A stretch of DNA of 22,290 nt, taken from Ophiosphaerella korrae (Eukaryota; Ascomycota; Dothideomycetes; Pleosporales; Phaeosphaeriaceae). The DNA lies in contig JALNQF010000563.1 of the NCBI GenBank assembly GCA_028456385.1, forward strand, positions 1-22,290, written 5' to 3'. The notes beneath the pieces are model-generated. The model was given only the letters and a program-made list of their open reading frames with translations, was not told where the DNA came from and ran no database searches. This document shows, in pieces, positions 10,181-21,066 of the stretch. Within the stretch, counting starts at the first letter, position 1. Every line of letters begins with the position of its first letter. The position numbers and the translations under genes were made by a program.

Positions 10181-11370
10181 TACTCTTTTTTTTACTAGTA
10201 CTAGTGCTAACGTTTTAGAAAGAAATATATACTAAAGAAAAGTAGTTTAACTACCTTATAGGTTATAAAGCTTTAGCTTATACCTACTACGTATACCTAG
10301 GTAAAGGTATACTTATACTAGGTATTAAACCTAAGTAGTAGTACTAAGAAAGAAAAAGACCTCTAAACCTATATAAATTACTAGTACTTAATTTATAAAA
10401 ACTAAGTAATAAAGGACTTTAGACTTTACTAAAACTTTTACTAGCTAGTGCTAAAGATCTAAATCTCTATAAACTAATAGCTAAACGTACTAATATAGTA
10501 TTTAACTACTATAACTTAGCTTAATATACTATAACTTTATTATATAAAAAATCTTCTATCTTCTTAAAAGCTAGCCTCTTAAACTAAAATAATACTAGCT
10601 TATAACCTCTTTATTACTTATATAAAGTATACTTATAAGATAAAGATATACTATAAATAGTAAACTATAGATCTAGTAAAGAACTAAGAAAATACTCTAA
10701 AGCTACTATACTATAAAAAATCTATAAAATATATACTAGAACTATATCTCTAGAAAAATAGACTTAAAGACCTACTATACTAACTACTCTAATAAAAAAA
10801 GTACTAAGTAACTTCTAATAATATCTTAAGACTCCTCTATAGAAAGATAAAATAAAATAAGTAATAGACTCTAAATTCTTTATTTAGCTAAGACTACCTA
10901 GTAAACTAAATTTCTAACCTAATATAATTCCCTAATAAGTACTAGGTACCTTTTTAGCTAATAGCTCTATAATAAACTTAACTACTCTTAACTAACCTAT
11001 TGTAAAATAATTTAACCTAGATATAGACTTTACTTCTTTTAACTAAGGTAGCTCTCTAAGGTATAGACTAGTTACTAATGTCTCTTTTAATAACTAGACT
11101 ATATTAAATAACTTAATTAATAACGCCTAACTAAACATTAGTAAAGTATTATTACTTTAGCCTATACTTAAGCTAGAGAACCTAGAAGAGCTAAAAAATA
11201 ATTTACTACTAAACACTATAATTAATAAAGACCTACTACTAAGAATAGTTTTTATATCTTAAGATAAACTTAAGAAATTACTTACTACGTTTACTAAGCT
11301 CTAACCTTTATTTTATACTCTATTACTAACTTTATACTATAGAATTAAATATAATAAACCTAGTAATTAC
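10180..11370 (+). pseudogene. Weak plus-strand coding remnant upstream of gag-protease of element C
   Basis: The plus strand shows a frame rich in former Gln codons (TAA/TAG), Ser, Thr and Lys, consistent with a gag-like or extra N-terminal ORF. No motif can be named, and more than one frame looks plausible in parts, so a frameshift or ORF boundary is likely within it. Called only from composition and its position before the better-supported frame starting near 11370. Confidence 0.3.
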
Positions 11371-13960
11371 TTATTTCTTAGAGAGTTTACTTTTGCTATA
11401 ATAGTATTATACTTAGTAGTTATAAATATATAGATATAGGACGAAATTAACGTAGTAAATAAATAAAACTAGAAACTTATAGCTAGAGAAAGTAAAGTAG
11501 ATAAATAACTCTTCTAATAAGATAACTAATTAGCTTAATTCTAAGAATACTTAGTATAATTACTACTAGACTATAACTATATTATAGAGTAATATAATAC
11601 TATAGGCTAAAAAGCTACTTAGTATAAAGCTTTATAAGAAGAAGCTAGAGTAAAATATAACTACTTACGCAAAGTACTAATTTACTAAAAAGACTTAATA
11701 GCTAAATAAACTAATCTAGAAACCTTTAATATTAATATACTAGTATAGAAAGATATAGAACTACTCTATACTAAGATCTTACTATAAGGCTAGGAACCTA
11801 GCTTCTTTAAAAGAGAGTTTAAAACCTAAGTACTAGTAGTAGGCTACTATATCTTTAATAGAGAAGAGTTTACTCTAACTTTTTTTTTAACTAGTATCTA
11901 AGAGCTAGCTTTTAATTTTTACTAGTATAAAGAATAAGAAGACTACTTTATAAAACTCCTATAATTTTTAGGTATAAAATACTATATTAATATTATATCC
12001 TTTATCTAGTCTATATATAATTACTTTATTACAAAAATATATATATATATATTAGCTAATAAACCTAAGCTAATATTATTATATATTACTATATAGGATT
12101 AGCTTATATATACCTTACTATACTAAATAGTATTACCTACCTATACTAAGAAAAATGTATATATTTCTTTATACTTTTTTACAAATTTAGTAATATAAAT
12201 ATAGTAGGATTAAGAAAAGTATATTATAAAACTCTAGAAATAGTAAAATTTAGACTAGATTAACTAATCTATAAAACTACCTAGTTAGTATAAGCTAAAT
12301 TTCTCTCTAAATTTAACAATATTAGCCTTAAACTATAATAGAACTTATAGCTATATAATGTCTACCTTTAAAAAAAAGCTATAACCTTAGCTTAAAGAAG
12401 CTACTAGTACTACCCCTAGTATCTATAATAACCCTACTAATTTTTAAAAGATAATCTTAATATTAGAAAATAAAGTAAATAATTATAACCTAAATATAGG
12501 CTCTAAGTAAACCTAGCTTTATACCCTAGCGCCTATAAGAGCTAAACTAAGAGCGTAGATATAACACTTTAAAAAAGAACTAGCTATAACTTTATAAGAA
12601 CTAAAATACTATTAACTATAACTAGAAGGTATATTTAGAAAAATACACCTAACTAGTAAAAAGGCTACTATAATTAAATCTAAGAACTCTAAAATAATTT
12701 TATACAAAGGCTATAAAAAGATAAGTATTAAGAAGCTAGACTATACTACTTATAAATAAATAAAACCTACTAATCTAAGATACTTACTAACGTAATAAAC
12801 TACTATATAGCTACTTATATAGTAATAGACTCTAAAATAGATATAGAAATAAAGGACTAATTCTTTAAATATAACTCCTAACTAGATATAGAGCTAGAAC
12901 TAGAGCCTAACTTAAAATAGGATTTAGAAAACAACATTCTATAAGCTTAAAGCCTTAATATAGAGATTATATAAACTAGAATAGTGTAATTAACTACTAA
13001 AGTATAACTCTTAGTATAGCTATATCTTATAACTTACCTATAGAATATAGATAGTCTAGTACAAGAAACTACTAACTAATCTAATAGAAGCTAAGCTAAA
13101 CTAATTCTTATTTACTAGCTTTCTAGGTAAAGACCTTATAGTACCTTATATAGCTAGAACCCTAGCTAATAATAGAGCTAATATAAACTTTATTTACTAA
13201 AAATTTACTTAGAAGACTATAAAATTATAAACTATCTAGCTACTTTAACTTATTATCTATAAAGGATATAATAGTTCTCTATCTAAGTTTATTACGTATT
13301 TAGTTAAGTTCTACCTATAAGTAGGCGTATATATTAAATCGACTTCTACTTATATTATTAAAAACGTAAGCTAATTTAACTTTATTTTTGGATTTTTATA
13401 GTAAAAGGCTTATACTATTAAACTTAACTACTATAATAGAACGTTATTATTCCCTAATATTTACTACTAATAGTACTACTAGATAACTAACGAAATCCTC
13501 TTAGAAGTATACTATAGTAAACCTAGATATTACTCTACTATAGCTTTAAAGAAGCTAGTACTTAAACTATTATCTACTCTTATAAAGCCTCTAAGTTAGT
13601 ACCTTAATAGGAATAAATAGAACTTATTAATAGATATTTAAACTATTAGTTATTATATAATTGATACCTTTACTAGAAGAAGTAGATATATACTTATAGT
13701 ACTTACTTTAGATAGAATACTACTACTAGTATACTACTATAAAGTAACTAGGAAAGTAGATTATATATAATTTTATAAACTACTACTTATAGTAGAGCTT
13801 AATAATATCTTATCTATAGAACTACTCTAACTATATTAAGACCTAATACCTTATTTTAATAAAAAAGCTACTAAGAAACTTCTCTTTATAGGCTATATAA
13901 CCTAGAAATTACTTTTAAGCCTAGCGTAAAAATCCTAGATATAAAACTTTACTTATTACT
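11370..13960 (+). pseudogene. gag-protease part of gypsy element C polyprotein
   Basis: One plus-strand frame stays coherent for about 860 codons. Its first half is Gln/Lys/Glu-rich, with an early part that looks helical or coiled-coil (about 11440-11720). A surviving ATG at 12358-12360 lies in this frame but is probably internal. Near 13150-13500 is a retroviral-type aspartic protease: the active-site stretch is ANNRANINFIY where the family has D(S/G)GAT.SFI, with Asp changed to Asn at 13168-13170. The downstream IFGFL near 13388-13402 is the LGFPW-type flap/strand. The frame ends in KKATKKL (about 13860-13880), the lead-in to gypsy RT. The RT then continues in the next frame, so an indel or frameshift lies at about 13900-13990, near an A-rich run. 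Confidence 0.65.
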
Positions 13961-13989
13961 AGAAAATAAAAAAAAGTAATCTAGAAATA

Positions 13990-16014
13990 TATCTAAGAAA
14001 TAGAAGGTAAGGGCTTTATTAGTAAATATAGCTCTCTAGCTAGAAATAACTTACTAATTATAGCTAAACTAGATAGTAGCTTATAAGTTTACGTAGACTA
14101 CTATAAGCTAAAAAAATCTACTATTAAAGACTAGTACTTTCTTCTATTCTTTAGAGAAATACTAGCCTACTTAAATAAAGTAAACATTTTCGCTAAATTT
14201 AACCTAATACACGCTATTTACAACTTACGTATTACTTTAAATTTAGAATAGCTAACTACCTTTATTACCTACTTTAGTATATATACTTACAACGTAGTAC
14301 TCTTTAGCTTTACTAACGTACTAGCTACCTTTTAGTACGCTATTAACTTAGCCCTACTAGAATATTTAGATAACTTCTATACTATATATATAGATAATAT
14401 CCTAATACACTCTAATAATAAAATAGACTATATCTAGTATATTTACAAAGTACTTATATAACTAAAAGAGTAAGGCTTTTATATAAACTCTAAAAAATCT
14501 AGTCTTTATACTACTTTAGTTAAGTTTTTAAGTATAATTATCTCTAATAAAAGAATTATAATAGATCTCTCTAAAGTTAAAGCTATTTAAGAGTAAGAAA
14601 TAGTAAATACTACTAAAGAAGTCCTAGCCTTTCTAAGCTATACTAGATTCTTCTAGCGCTTTATTAAAGATTACTTAAGCTTTACCTTACTACTTACTAA
14701 GTTAATTAAGTCTAAGGTTATTACTAAACCTACTAAAGAAGACAAGCTACTCTTTTAAAAGACTTAGTAAAAGCCCTTTATAATTACCTAAGAATATATA
14801 AATACTTTTAATAAACTAAAAGCTACTTTCTAGTTAAAAATAGTTTAATTTACTTTAACTTCTTAAAACTAATCTATATCTAAACTAATACCTTTAAGTA
14901 GGCTTTAGGTAGAATAATAAGCTAACTAAACTAAGATAGAATCTAATAGCTAGTTAGCTTCTTCTTAAAAAAAATATACCTTAGTAGAATATAATTATAA
15001 TATCTATAACCTAGATCTTATAGCTATAATCTAAGTATTTAAAGAATAAGAACTAGAGCTTATAAGTAGTCTATATACAATTTACGTTATAATAGACTAC
15101 TATAATTTAGAAAATTTTATAATAACTAAAAAGCTTAATTACTACTAGGTACGCTAGTTATTATTCCTATCTTAATTTAATTTCTATATTAAATACGTAC
15201 CTAGCAATATAAACGAAGTTATAAATACCCTAAGCTACTAACTATAAGATTACTCTATAGATAATTCTAATCTACAAGTATTAAGAGCTAACTAAATTAT
15301 CTTAAGCCTTTAAGTCTTAGCCCTAGGCGTAAAACCTACGTTAAATATAGTAATTTATACTCTAAGCCTTATAAACCTATTAAAGCTAGATAGATTTACG
15401 CTAAAATAAGCTACTATAGTATATACTTACCTTTACTATATTATAGGAATAAAACCTAAATTAGTAAACTTACTAGAGGATTTTCTACTACTTTATAATA
15501 GAGAAATAGACCTAGAACTCTTACTATATATTATTAACCTACGCCTAATTGTTACGCTGTAGGCTGTAGTAGGCCGTAGCTACGCAAAGCGCAAGTAAGG
15601 GCGAGGGCCCTTAGGTAATATATACTATTCTACTCCTATATTTAACGTTGTTAAATACTCGGTTACCTTTTTAGGTTTGTTTAGCGTAGTGGAGTAGAGC
15701 TGCTACATAACACTAATAGAAGAATTACTAGATATAGCGTACTTAAAAGACTATATAGCCTAAGCTATATTTACTACTATAGATAGTAGATAATAAAAAC
15801 TATTAAAAGCTTTCTATAAAGTAAAATACTACTTCTTCTATACTAATATTAGCTCTACTAGATTAGAGTAAAAAAAGTACTTCTAAGTATTATAGATATA
15901 ATAAGAGAAATCGAGATAGAACTAATTAGTCCTAATTTAGATACTAACAAAGTATAAGTCGAGTAGAGTAATAACCTTAAATAGGAAGCTACCTATAATT
16001 AGGATACGTAGTAG
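13990..16014 (+). pseudogene. RT-RNase H and C-terminal tail of gypsy element C, interrupted by a solo LTR
   Basis: Reverse transcriptase begins with KGFISKYSSLARNN and VDYYKL (family KGFI.PS.SP and VDYR.LN) at about 14009-14110. FAKFN at 14190-14205 is the FTKLD motif. The catalytic pair is YIDNIL at 14387-14404 (Asp kept at 14393-14395, second Asp now Asn at 14396-14398). RNase H follows, ending near 15160-15240 with FNFYIKYVP and INTLS, the usual F.I.Y.PG..N..ADALS end. A tail of at least 200 codons follows to about 16014 with no integrase zinc finger or DDE core that I can see. Excising the solo LTR plus one target copy restores the frame exactly (CTA ATA GAA GAA), which confirms the tail is one coding unit. 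Stops are mostly at former Gln codons. Confidence 0.75.
15545..15717. mobile_element. Solo LTR (163 bp) with 5-bp CTAAT target duplication
   Basis: The LTR at 15550-15712 starts TGTTACG and ends CATAACA, so it has the TG...CA ends and short inverted ends (TGTTA/TAACA) of a gypsy-type LTR. It is flanked by CTAAT at 15545-15549 and 15713-15717. Base composition differs sharply from its flanks: GC-rich stretches (GGGCGAGGGCCC) and many surviving CA and TG. No internal region is present, so it arose by LTR-LTR recombination. It is too short for efficient RIP or inserted later. Confidence 0.88.
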
Positions 16015-16134
16015 TAATCTATAATTACGTGTAATAGATTAATATAATCTATAATAATATATAATAGATTAGTATAATCTATAATTACGTTTAATAGATT
16101 AAGGTAATCTATAATATTATACAAATAGATTATA
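16015..16134. repeat. 30-bp tandem repeat, four exact-period copies
   Basis: Units begin TAATCTATAAT at 16015, 16045, 16075 and 16105. Each unit is partly palindromic (TAATCTATAATTACG then GTAATAGATTA). Copies differ at a few positions, mostly C/T or A/T. It lies between elements C and B, possibly in the LTR of B or at the junction of the two elements. It has no unique spacers and is not a CRISPR array. Confidence 0.88.
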
Positions 16135-16400
16135 ACTAGCATATAGTTAATAGAATACGTATTATTAGAATACTATTAGTAATTTAATCCTTTAACTATA
16201 GAATGCTAATAGAGGACAATTATAAGGTATCCTCTATTATTTATAGTTATTATAGATTAATATATAGGCTTTCCTATTACCTCTTAATCTAATAACCTTT
16301 ATAAGATAGGCTATCTATAGTTAACGATAGGTACCCTATTATACCTTACTAATTTAGTTATTACGAGAAGTAAAGCGTAAGTAGTATATAGTCTAGCTAA
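16135..16400. other. Probable 5' LTR/leader of element B
   Basis: Non-coding AT-rich sequence just upstream of gag B. A clean 9-bp stem, AATAGAGGA at 16208-16216 with TCCTCTATT at 16230-16238, forms a hairpin. No second LTR copy is in the window, so LTR ends and primer-binding site cannot be fixed. Confidence 0.4.
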
Positions 16401-18331
16401 TATAATAGTAGAAAGTTTAATAAAAAAAAGTAGCTAAGGCACTTATAAGTAGTTATAAATTAGATAATACTATATAGAAGTAAATTAAAAGCTATTTAAA
16501 CAACTTAATCTCTTAGAAAGAAGATATAAAACGTTAATTAACGCCTTAGAAACCTAAAACAAAGAACTCTAAGAGTACGTAAAATAGAATAAAGCTTAAA
16601 TTATATCTATTATTAAAGAATAGAACTAGATAGAGTTAATTACCTAAAGACTAGATATAAGTATAACAAAGAAGCTACTAAAGATACCTATACTTAAGAA
16701 GTTTAATAGAATAAGGAAGAACCTAAGACCTTTTATAGCTTTAGTATTACTCTAGATTAATATATAAGTACTATACTTTAATAAAGAAGATAAGATAGTA
16801 ATATATATTAGAATATACCTTAAAAGAGATACAATAAGATAGTTTAAACCTTATAAGATAGACTATACAACGTATACCTTAATAAACTAGAAAGATAAAA
16901 TAAAAGCTATATTTATAAGTTATAAATACTTTACTAGATAAATAAGAGTAGTATTTAAGGATATAGATATTACCTAATAAGCTAAAGAGAGACTTAAAAA
17001 ACTTATATAGAATAAGAGTATTCCTAAATACGTATTATAGTTTAAATAAATATTATAAAATATAGAGTAGAATAAGCTATCTCTAATATTATAATTTAAG
17101 TAAGGACTAAACTTAAAAATATAATACAAAATAATTTATATAGAAAAACTAAGAATACTAGAAGCTCTAAAGTAATAGGTAAAATAAATTAATAATAACT
17201 TTTAAGAATAAAAGAAGAATAAGTATAGAAGATTAACCTAGAACTATAACAAGGGAGACCCTATAGTCCTTAATATAAACAAGGAGAGAAAGAAAAAGAA
17301 GAATAAAGACTTTACGTACTTTAATTATAGTAAGCTAAGCTACTATATAAAAAACTACTAGTTAAAGTAGAAAAAGGATATAGTATATTATAAATATAAA
17401 AAGCTAGGACACTTTACAAAAGACTATAGAAGTAAAGACCTTAAGAAAGATAAAGAAACTTAGTTAAAAACAACTAAGAATAGAAAGGAAGCACTAAAAG
17501 CATAGGCTAAACCTTAGAAGAAAGTAGCTAGGAGTAAAGAAGTATAATACGTAATACTTTATTAGACCTTTTGTTATAATAACAACTACTATATATATCT
17601 TTCTAGTAAGTAGTAAGTAGTATATTTCTTATAGAAATATAGAGTAGTAGTAATAAAAGATAAAAGAATAAAAGCGTAGCTAGAAGAAATAGTATACGTA
17701 ATAGACCTACTAGTAGAAGATCTAGAAAGGAAAGAACCCTAGACCCTATTAATCTAGGCTAAAGGACTAGCACTAAATAAAGAGACTACTATAGTTTCCT
17801 CTAAAGAACTATAAGGAAGTAAGAAATTAGTTAACGTAAGAGATATAAAGTATACCTAGTTAAATATATATAGCTATAATAGCTATACAATAATAGATAT
17901 ATTAGAATAAAACAAAGACTAGAAATTCGTTTAGAAAAATTTACTAGTAATAAGTATAGAGGAAGCGTATAAAGACTAGAAAGAATATAATCCTAAGGTA
18001 ATAAAGTTTATAATATTCTAATAATAGATAGAGTAATATATAGTTATAATAGGGAGAATACTTATATAAAAAGAATAGTAGTACTTTGTAAAGAAAACGC
18101 GATAGATTAATAAAGCCTATATACTATAAGTACTAGTAATATACTATATCTTAATAACTAAAAGACTTAGTATAGACGAGTACTAGGTAAGGGACAATAA
18201 GAGAATAGATCTAGAATATCTAGTACATCTAGAAATCGTATATGTATTATATTTAAATATATATTACTACTTATATAGAGAAGAAAAAGTACAAACTATA
18301 TATAGCTAAAATAAGGATACAACTATATAAG
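16400..18331 (+). pseudogene. gag of gypsy element B with two CCHC zinc knuckles, RIP-degraded
   Basis: One plus-strand frame has stops at former Gln/Trp codons. The N-terminal part (about 16480-16660) is a heptad-like, Glu/Lys/Leu/Gln-rich helix, probably a coiled coil. A gag capsid region begins at LKKFNRIRKNLRPFI (about 16693-16740), the family's F.G....LRPF motif. Two tandem zinc knuckles follow at 17317-17358 (YFNYSKLSYYIKNY) and 17386-17427 (YYKYKKLGHFTKDY); every Cys has become Tyr, and only the second His survives. About 300 further codons follow before the frame dies near 18331 (TAA, TAA, TAA), where pol continues at -1. A start near 16400 is estimated because the ATG would have become ATA. 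Confidence 0.75.
18252..18258 (+). promoter_or_regulatory. Candidate -1 frameshift heptamer between gag and pol of element B
   Basis: TTTAAAT is in the correct phase for gag (T TTA AAT), a classic X XXY YYZ slippery pattern, 70-80 bases before the gag frame closes. Pol lies in the -1 frame. The sequence is RIP-altered and AT-rich, so a chance match is a real possibility. Confidence 0.3.
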
Positions 18332-20680
18332 GGTAATCCTAAAGAAAGAAATTAAGCGTTAGGAAATAATCTAAATAACTAACAAAGAATATATATTAAA
18401 TAGACTAAGACTAAAACTATTAAAAGAATACGTTAAAGAAAGGCTATAGTATAAATATACATACAATAAATATCTAAAACACGAAAATTACAAACGCAAA
18501 ATAAGATAATAGCCCTAGAAGAATAGATAATTTAGAGAAAGACCTAAGTAAAAAAAGCTAAAAGGTATATTAGGCCTATACGTTACAAAGAATAGAATAT
18601 ACTAAAGAAAGAAAGTACGATTAATAATTAATAGTAGAGCTACAAGGAACTTTATATCTAAAAAGTTTATAGAGATATAGGGAATATAATATATAATAAA
18701 GAAATACCCCTAATAGTTAAGTACGATTAAAAGAAAACTATTCTAAGAACTTATTAGGTTTAAAACAACGCTATTAATATTAAACCTAGAAGGAGTAGAA
18801 ATTAAGAATATAGTTATAGATATAACAACAATTAATAATAAACAAGATATAATATTAGGTATACTATAGTTATAGCTAGCTAACCTAAGGATAGATTAGA
18901 GAATAGAAAAAATTAGCTACCCTAAGAAAGATATATTAAAAGCTAACATAACTATATACAAAGAATAGTTCTAAGAGGAATATAAAAAGTAGGAGAAACA
19001 ACCTACTAAACTAGACAATTACCTTCTAGAACATTAACTATAGGATTTAGTAATAGAACTAGAAGAAAGGAAAGACGTAAGATAGAGCTTAGTTTATAAG
19101 AAAATAGAAGAAAAATCTAAGATTAAACGAGTATTTATATAAAACGCAGTTAAGAAAGGATAGATATAGGAATCTAAATCCTTAGTAGTATATAGACTTA
19201 TATTCGTAGATAAAAAAGAGATAGATAAAAAATAACTCTACGTAGACTTTAGAAAAACAAACGCAATTATAAACAAGAAGTAGTATCCTCTACTATAAAT
19301 AGATAAAATACAAGATAGGCTATAGAAAGTATAAATTTTTATAAAACTAGATATCTAAAACGCCTATTACTAGATTAGAATTAAAAAAGAAGATAAATAG
19401 AAAACTATATTTAGAACATAGTATAGACTATACAAATACTTAGTTATACTATTTAGGTTAACAAACGGACTAGCTGCGTTCTAAGAAAGAATTAACATAG
19501 TACTAAGAGAGTACTTAAACGTATTTATATTTATATACCTAGACAATATCCTTATATTCTTTAAAATAGAAGAAGAATACGTGTAGTATATATATAAAGT
19601 ACTAGAAAGGATAGTAGAAAATAAACTATTCCTTAAGATAAGAAAGTGTAAATTTTATACAAAAAAAACAGACTTCCTAGGATTTATTATAGAACTAGGA
19701 AAAATTAGGATTAACCTAAATAAGATTAAAGTAATCTAAGAATAGCTAATACCTAAGAACTTACAAGAAGTATATTAGTTTTATAGACTAGTAAACTTTT
19801 ATAGAAAGCTAATAGTTAATTAGTTAAAGCTAATAGAGCTACTAATAAACCTTATAAAGAAAGATATACTATTTAAATAGACTAAGGAATATAAAGAAGT
19901 ATTTAACTAAATTAAGTAAAAATTTATAGAAAACCTAGTTATTAGGATATATAACCTAGACCTACTAGTAATAGTAAAAATAGATGTATCTAATTTAGTC
20001 TATAGAATAGCACTAATACAAGGAGACTAAGATATAAAGTAAGAATACTTAGTTAAGTACTTCTCTAAGAAAATAAAGCTAGTAGAGCTTAACTACCTAA
20101 TATACAAGAAAGAAATACTAGTAATCTATAAAGTATTTAAATAATAGAGAGTATATTTATAAAGAATAAAATACTAAACAAAAGTCTATATAGACTATAA
20201 GAATCTTATAGGATTTATAATAAATAAGGACCTATTACAACTCTATACAAGATAGTAGGAGTTTCTATTAATATTTAATATAGAAATAATATATACAAAA
20301 GGAAAAGACAACTAATTTGTAGATACCCTAAGTAGAAGACTAGACTTATAAGAAGAGGTAAACACTACTAGTATAGTTCTAATTAAGAATAAAGAAGGAT
20401 ATTTAGTTCTAAATATAATTAAAATAGCTATAATACTTAAGAGAAAAAGTAGTAAGATAGATAAATAGATTCGAAAAGAAATAGAGAAAGCCTCTAAAGA
20501 AATAAAGAAACTTAAAATCTAAAAAAGAATTGCAAAAGTAAATAGAAGAACGTATATACTAAGAAAAATACAAAGAGAGTTTATATAACAATTCTATAAA
20601 CTACTAGTATATAGATACTAGGGTATTGACAAAATATTAGATAGACTACTAAGGGACTACTATATTCTAAGAGCAAGATA
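18260..20680 (+). pseudogene. pol of gypsy element B (PR, RT, RNase H, start of integrase), truncated by Tc1-like insertion
   Basis: The frame is -1 relative to gag. The protease motif at 18621-18668 is LIINSRATRNFISKKF (family IDSGAT.NFI; Asp to Asn at 18630-18632, Gly to Arg). Reverse transcriptase follows from about 19130: LYVDFRKTNAI (family VDFR.LN), IFIKLDI.NAYYQIRI at 19336-19384, and the catalytic YLDNIL at 19536-19553 (Asp kept at 19542-19544, second Asp now Asn). FLGFII is at about 19676-19691. RNase H spans about 19950-20340 and ends VDTLSRRLD. The integrase zinc-binding region starts as VYRYQGIDKILDRLLRDYY (about 20604-20665; the family's H.HQG His residues are both Tyr) and stops at 20680, where the Tc1-like terminus begins. 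About 800 codons, no internal frameshift, many former-Gln/Trp stops. Confidence 0.85.
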
Positions 20681-21066
20681 CAGAGGGGTGCAAAAAATAA
20701 AGAGTAATTGTTTTTTTAACCTTTTTAAAAGTATTATAACTTCCGTAATATAAAAGCTATAACTATAAACAATATATATTTTTAAAGAGAAAATCTTGTT
20801 CTTCTAGCTTATATAAAAATCCGTAGCTTAGTAGGCATACCTTAGCTATAGTAGCTCACTAAAATAGGGGTATCTTTTTTAGCTGTGTTTAAAGGCTTAT
20901 AACTTTTTATTTTTAGTCTTTTTTTTCCTCTATTTTATTTATAATAATTATCTATATAAAATCTATAACATACTAGCTTTATATATATATTGTATTACTA
21001 TATTAATATTTATAAAGAAACTTGTTTTTTTTTTGATTTTAGTTAATAAATAAATATTTGATACGA
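20681..21066. other. Terminal and subterminal non-coding region of the Tc1-like element
   Basis: It contains the outer terminus and AT-rich subterminal DNA with long T/A runs. No coherent reading frame is visible. The sequence around 20845-20880 (TAGTAGCTCACTAAAATAGGGG) has not been assigned a role. Confidence 0.5.

Larger units (their letters stand above)
9990..16014 (+). mobile_element. Ty3/gypsy LTR retrotransposon C, RIP-degraded, interrupted by a solo LTR
   Basis: This plus-strand element has a gag-like N-terminal part, an aspartic protease, reverse transcriptase and RNase H, then a long C-terminal tail with no recognisable integrase. It differs in sequence from elements A and B. CA and TG are almost absent on both strands (none in 13141-13200, for example). 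A 163-bp solo LTR at 15550-15712 interrupts the tail. Left and right limits are estimates: the left is where coding character begins and the right is where the 30-bp tandem repeat starts. Confidence 0.75.
16135..20680 (+). mobile_element. Ty3/gypsy LTR retrotransposon B, cut in integrase by a Tc1-like insertion
   Basis: Gag and pol lie on the plus strand in different frames (pol at -1), followed by integrase N-terminal sequence that ends abruptly at TA 20679-20680, where a Tc1-like terminus begins. The remainder of the integrase and the 3' LTR should lie beyond the right edge. RIP here is lopsided: TG is almost absent on the plus strand, but CA is still frequent. Confidence 0.82.

Noticed and set aside
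16015..16134. CRISPR-like array
   Set aside because: The 30-bp units are directly adjacent with no unique spacers, and the context is eukaryotic retrotransposons.
403..20680. Alternative genetic code in which TAA and TAG mean glutamine
   Set aside because: Most in-frame stops do fall at Gln positions, but others fall at conserved Trp positions, and there are systematic Asp-to-Asn, Glu-to-Lys, Gly-to-Ser/Arg, Cys-to-Tyr and His-to-Tyr changes that kill active sites. Mutation by RIP explains all of these; a code change does not.
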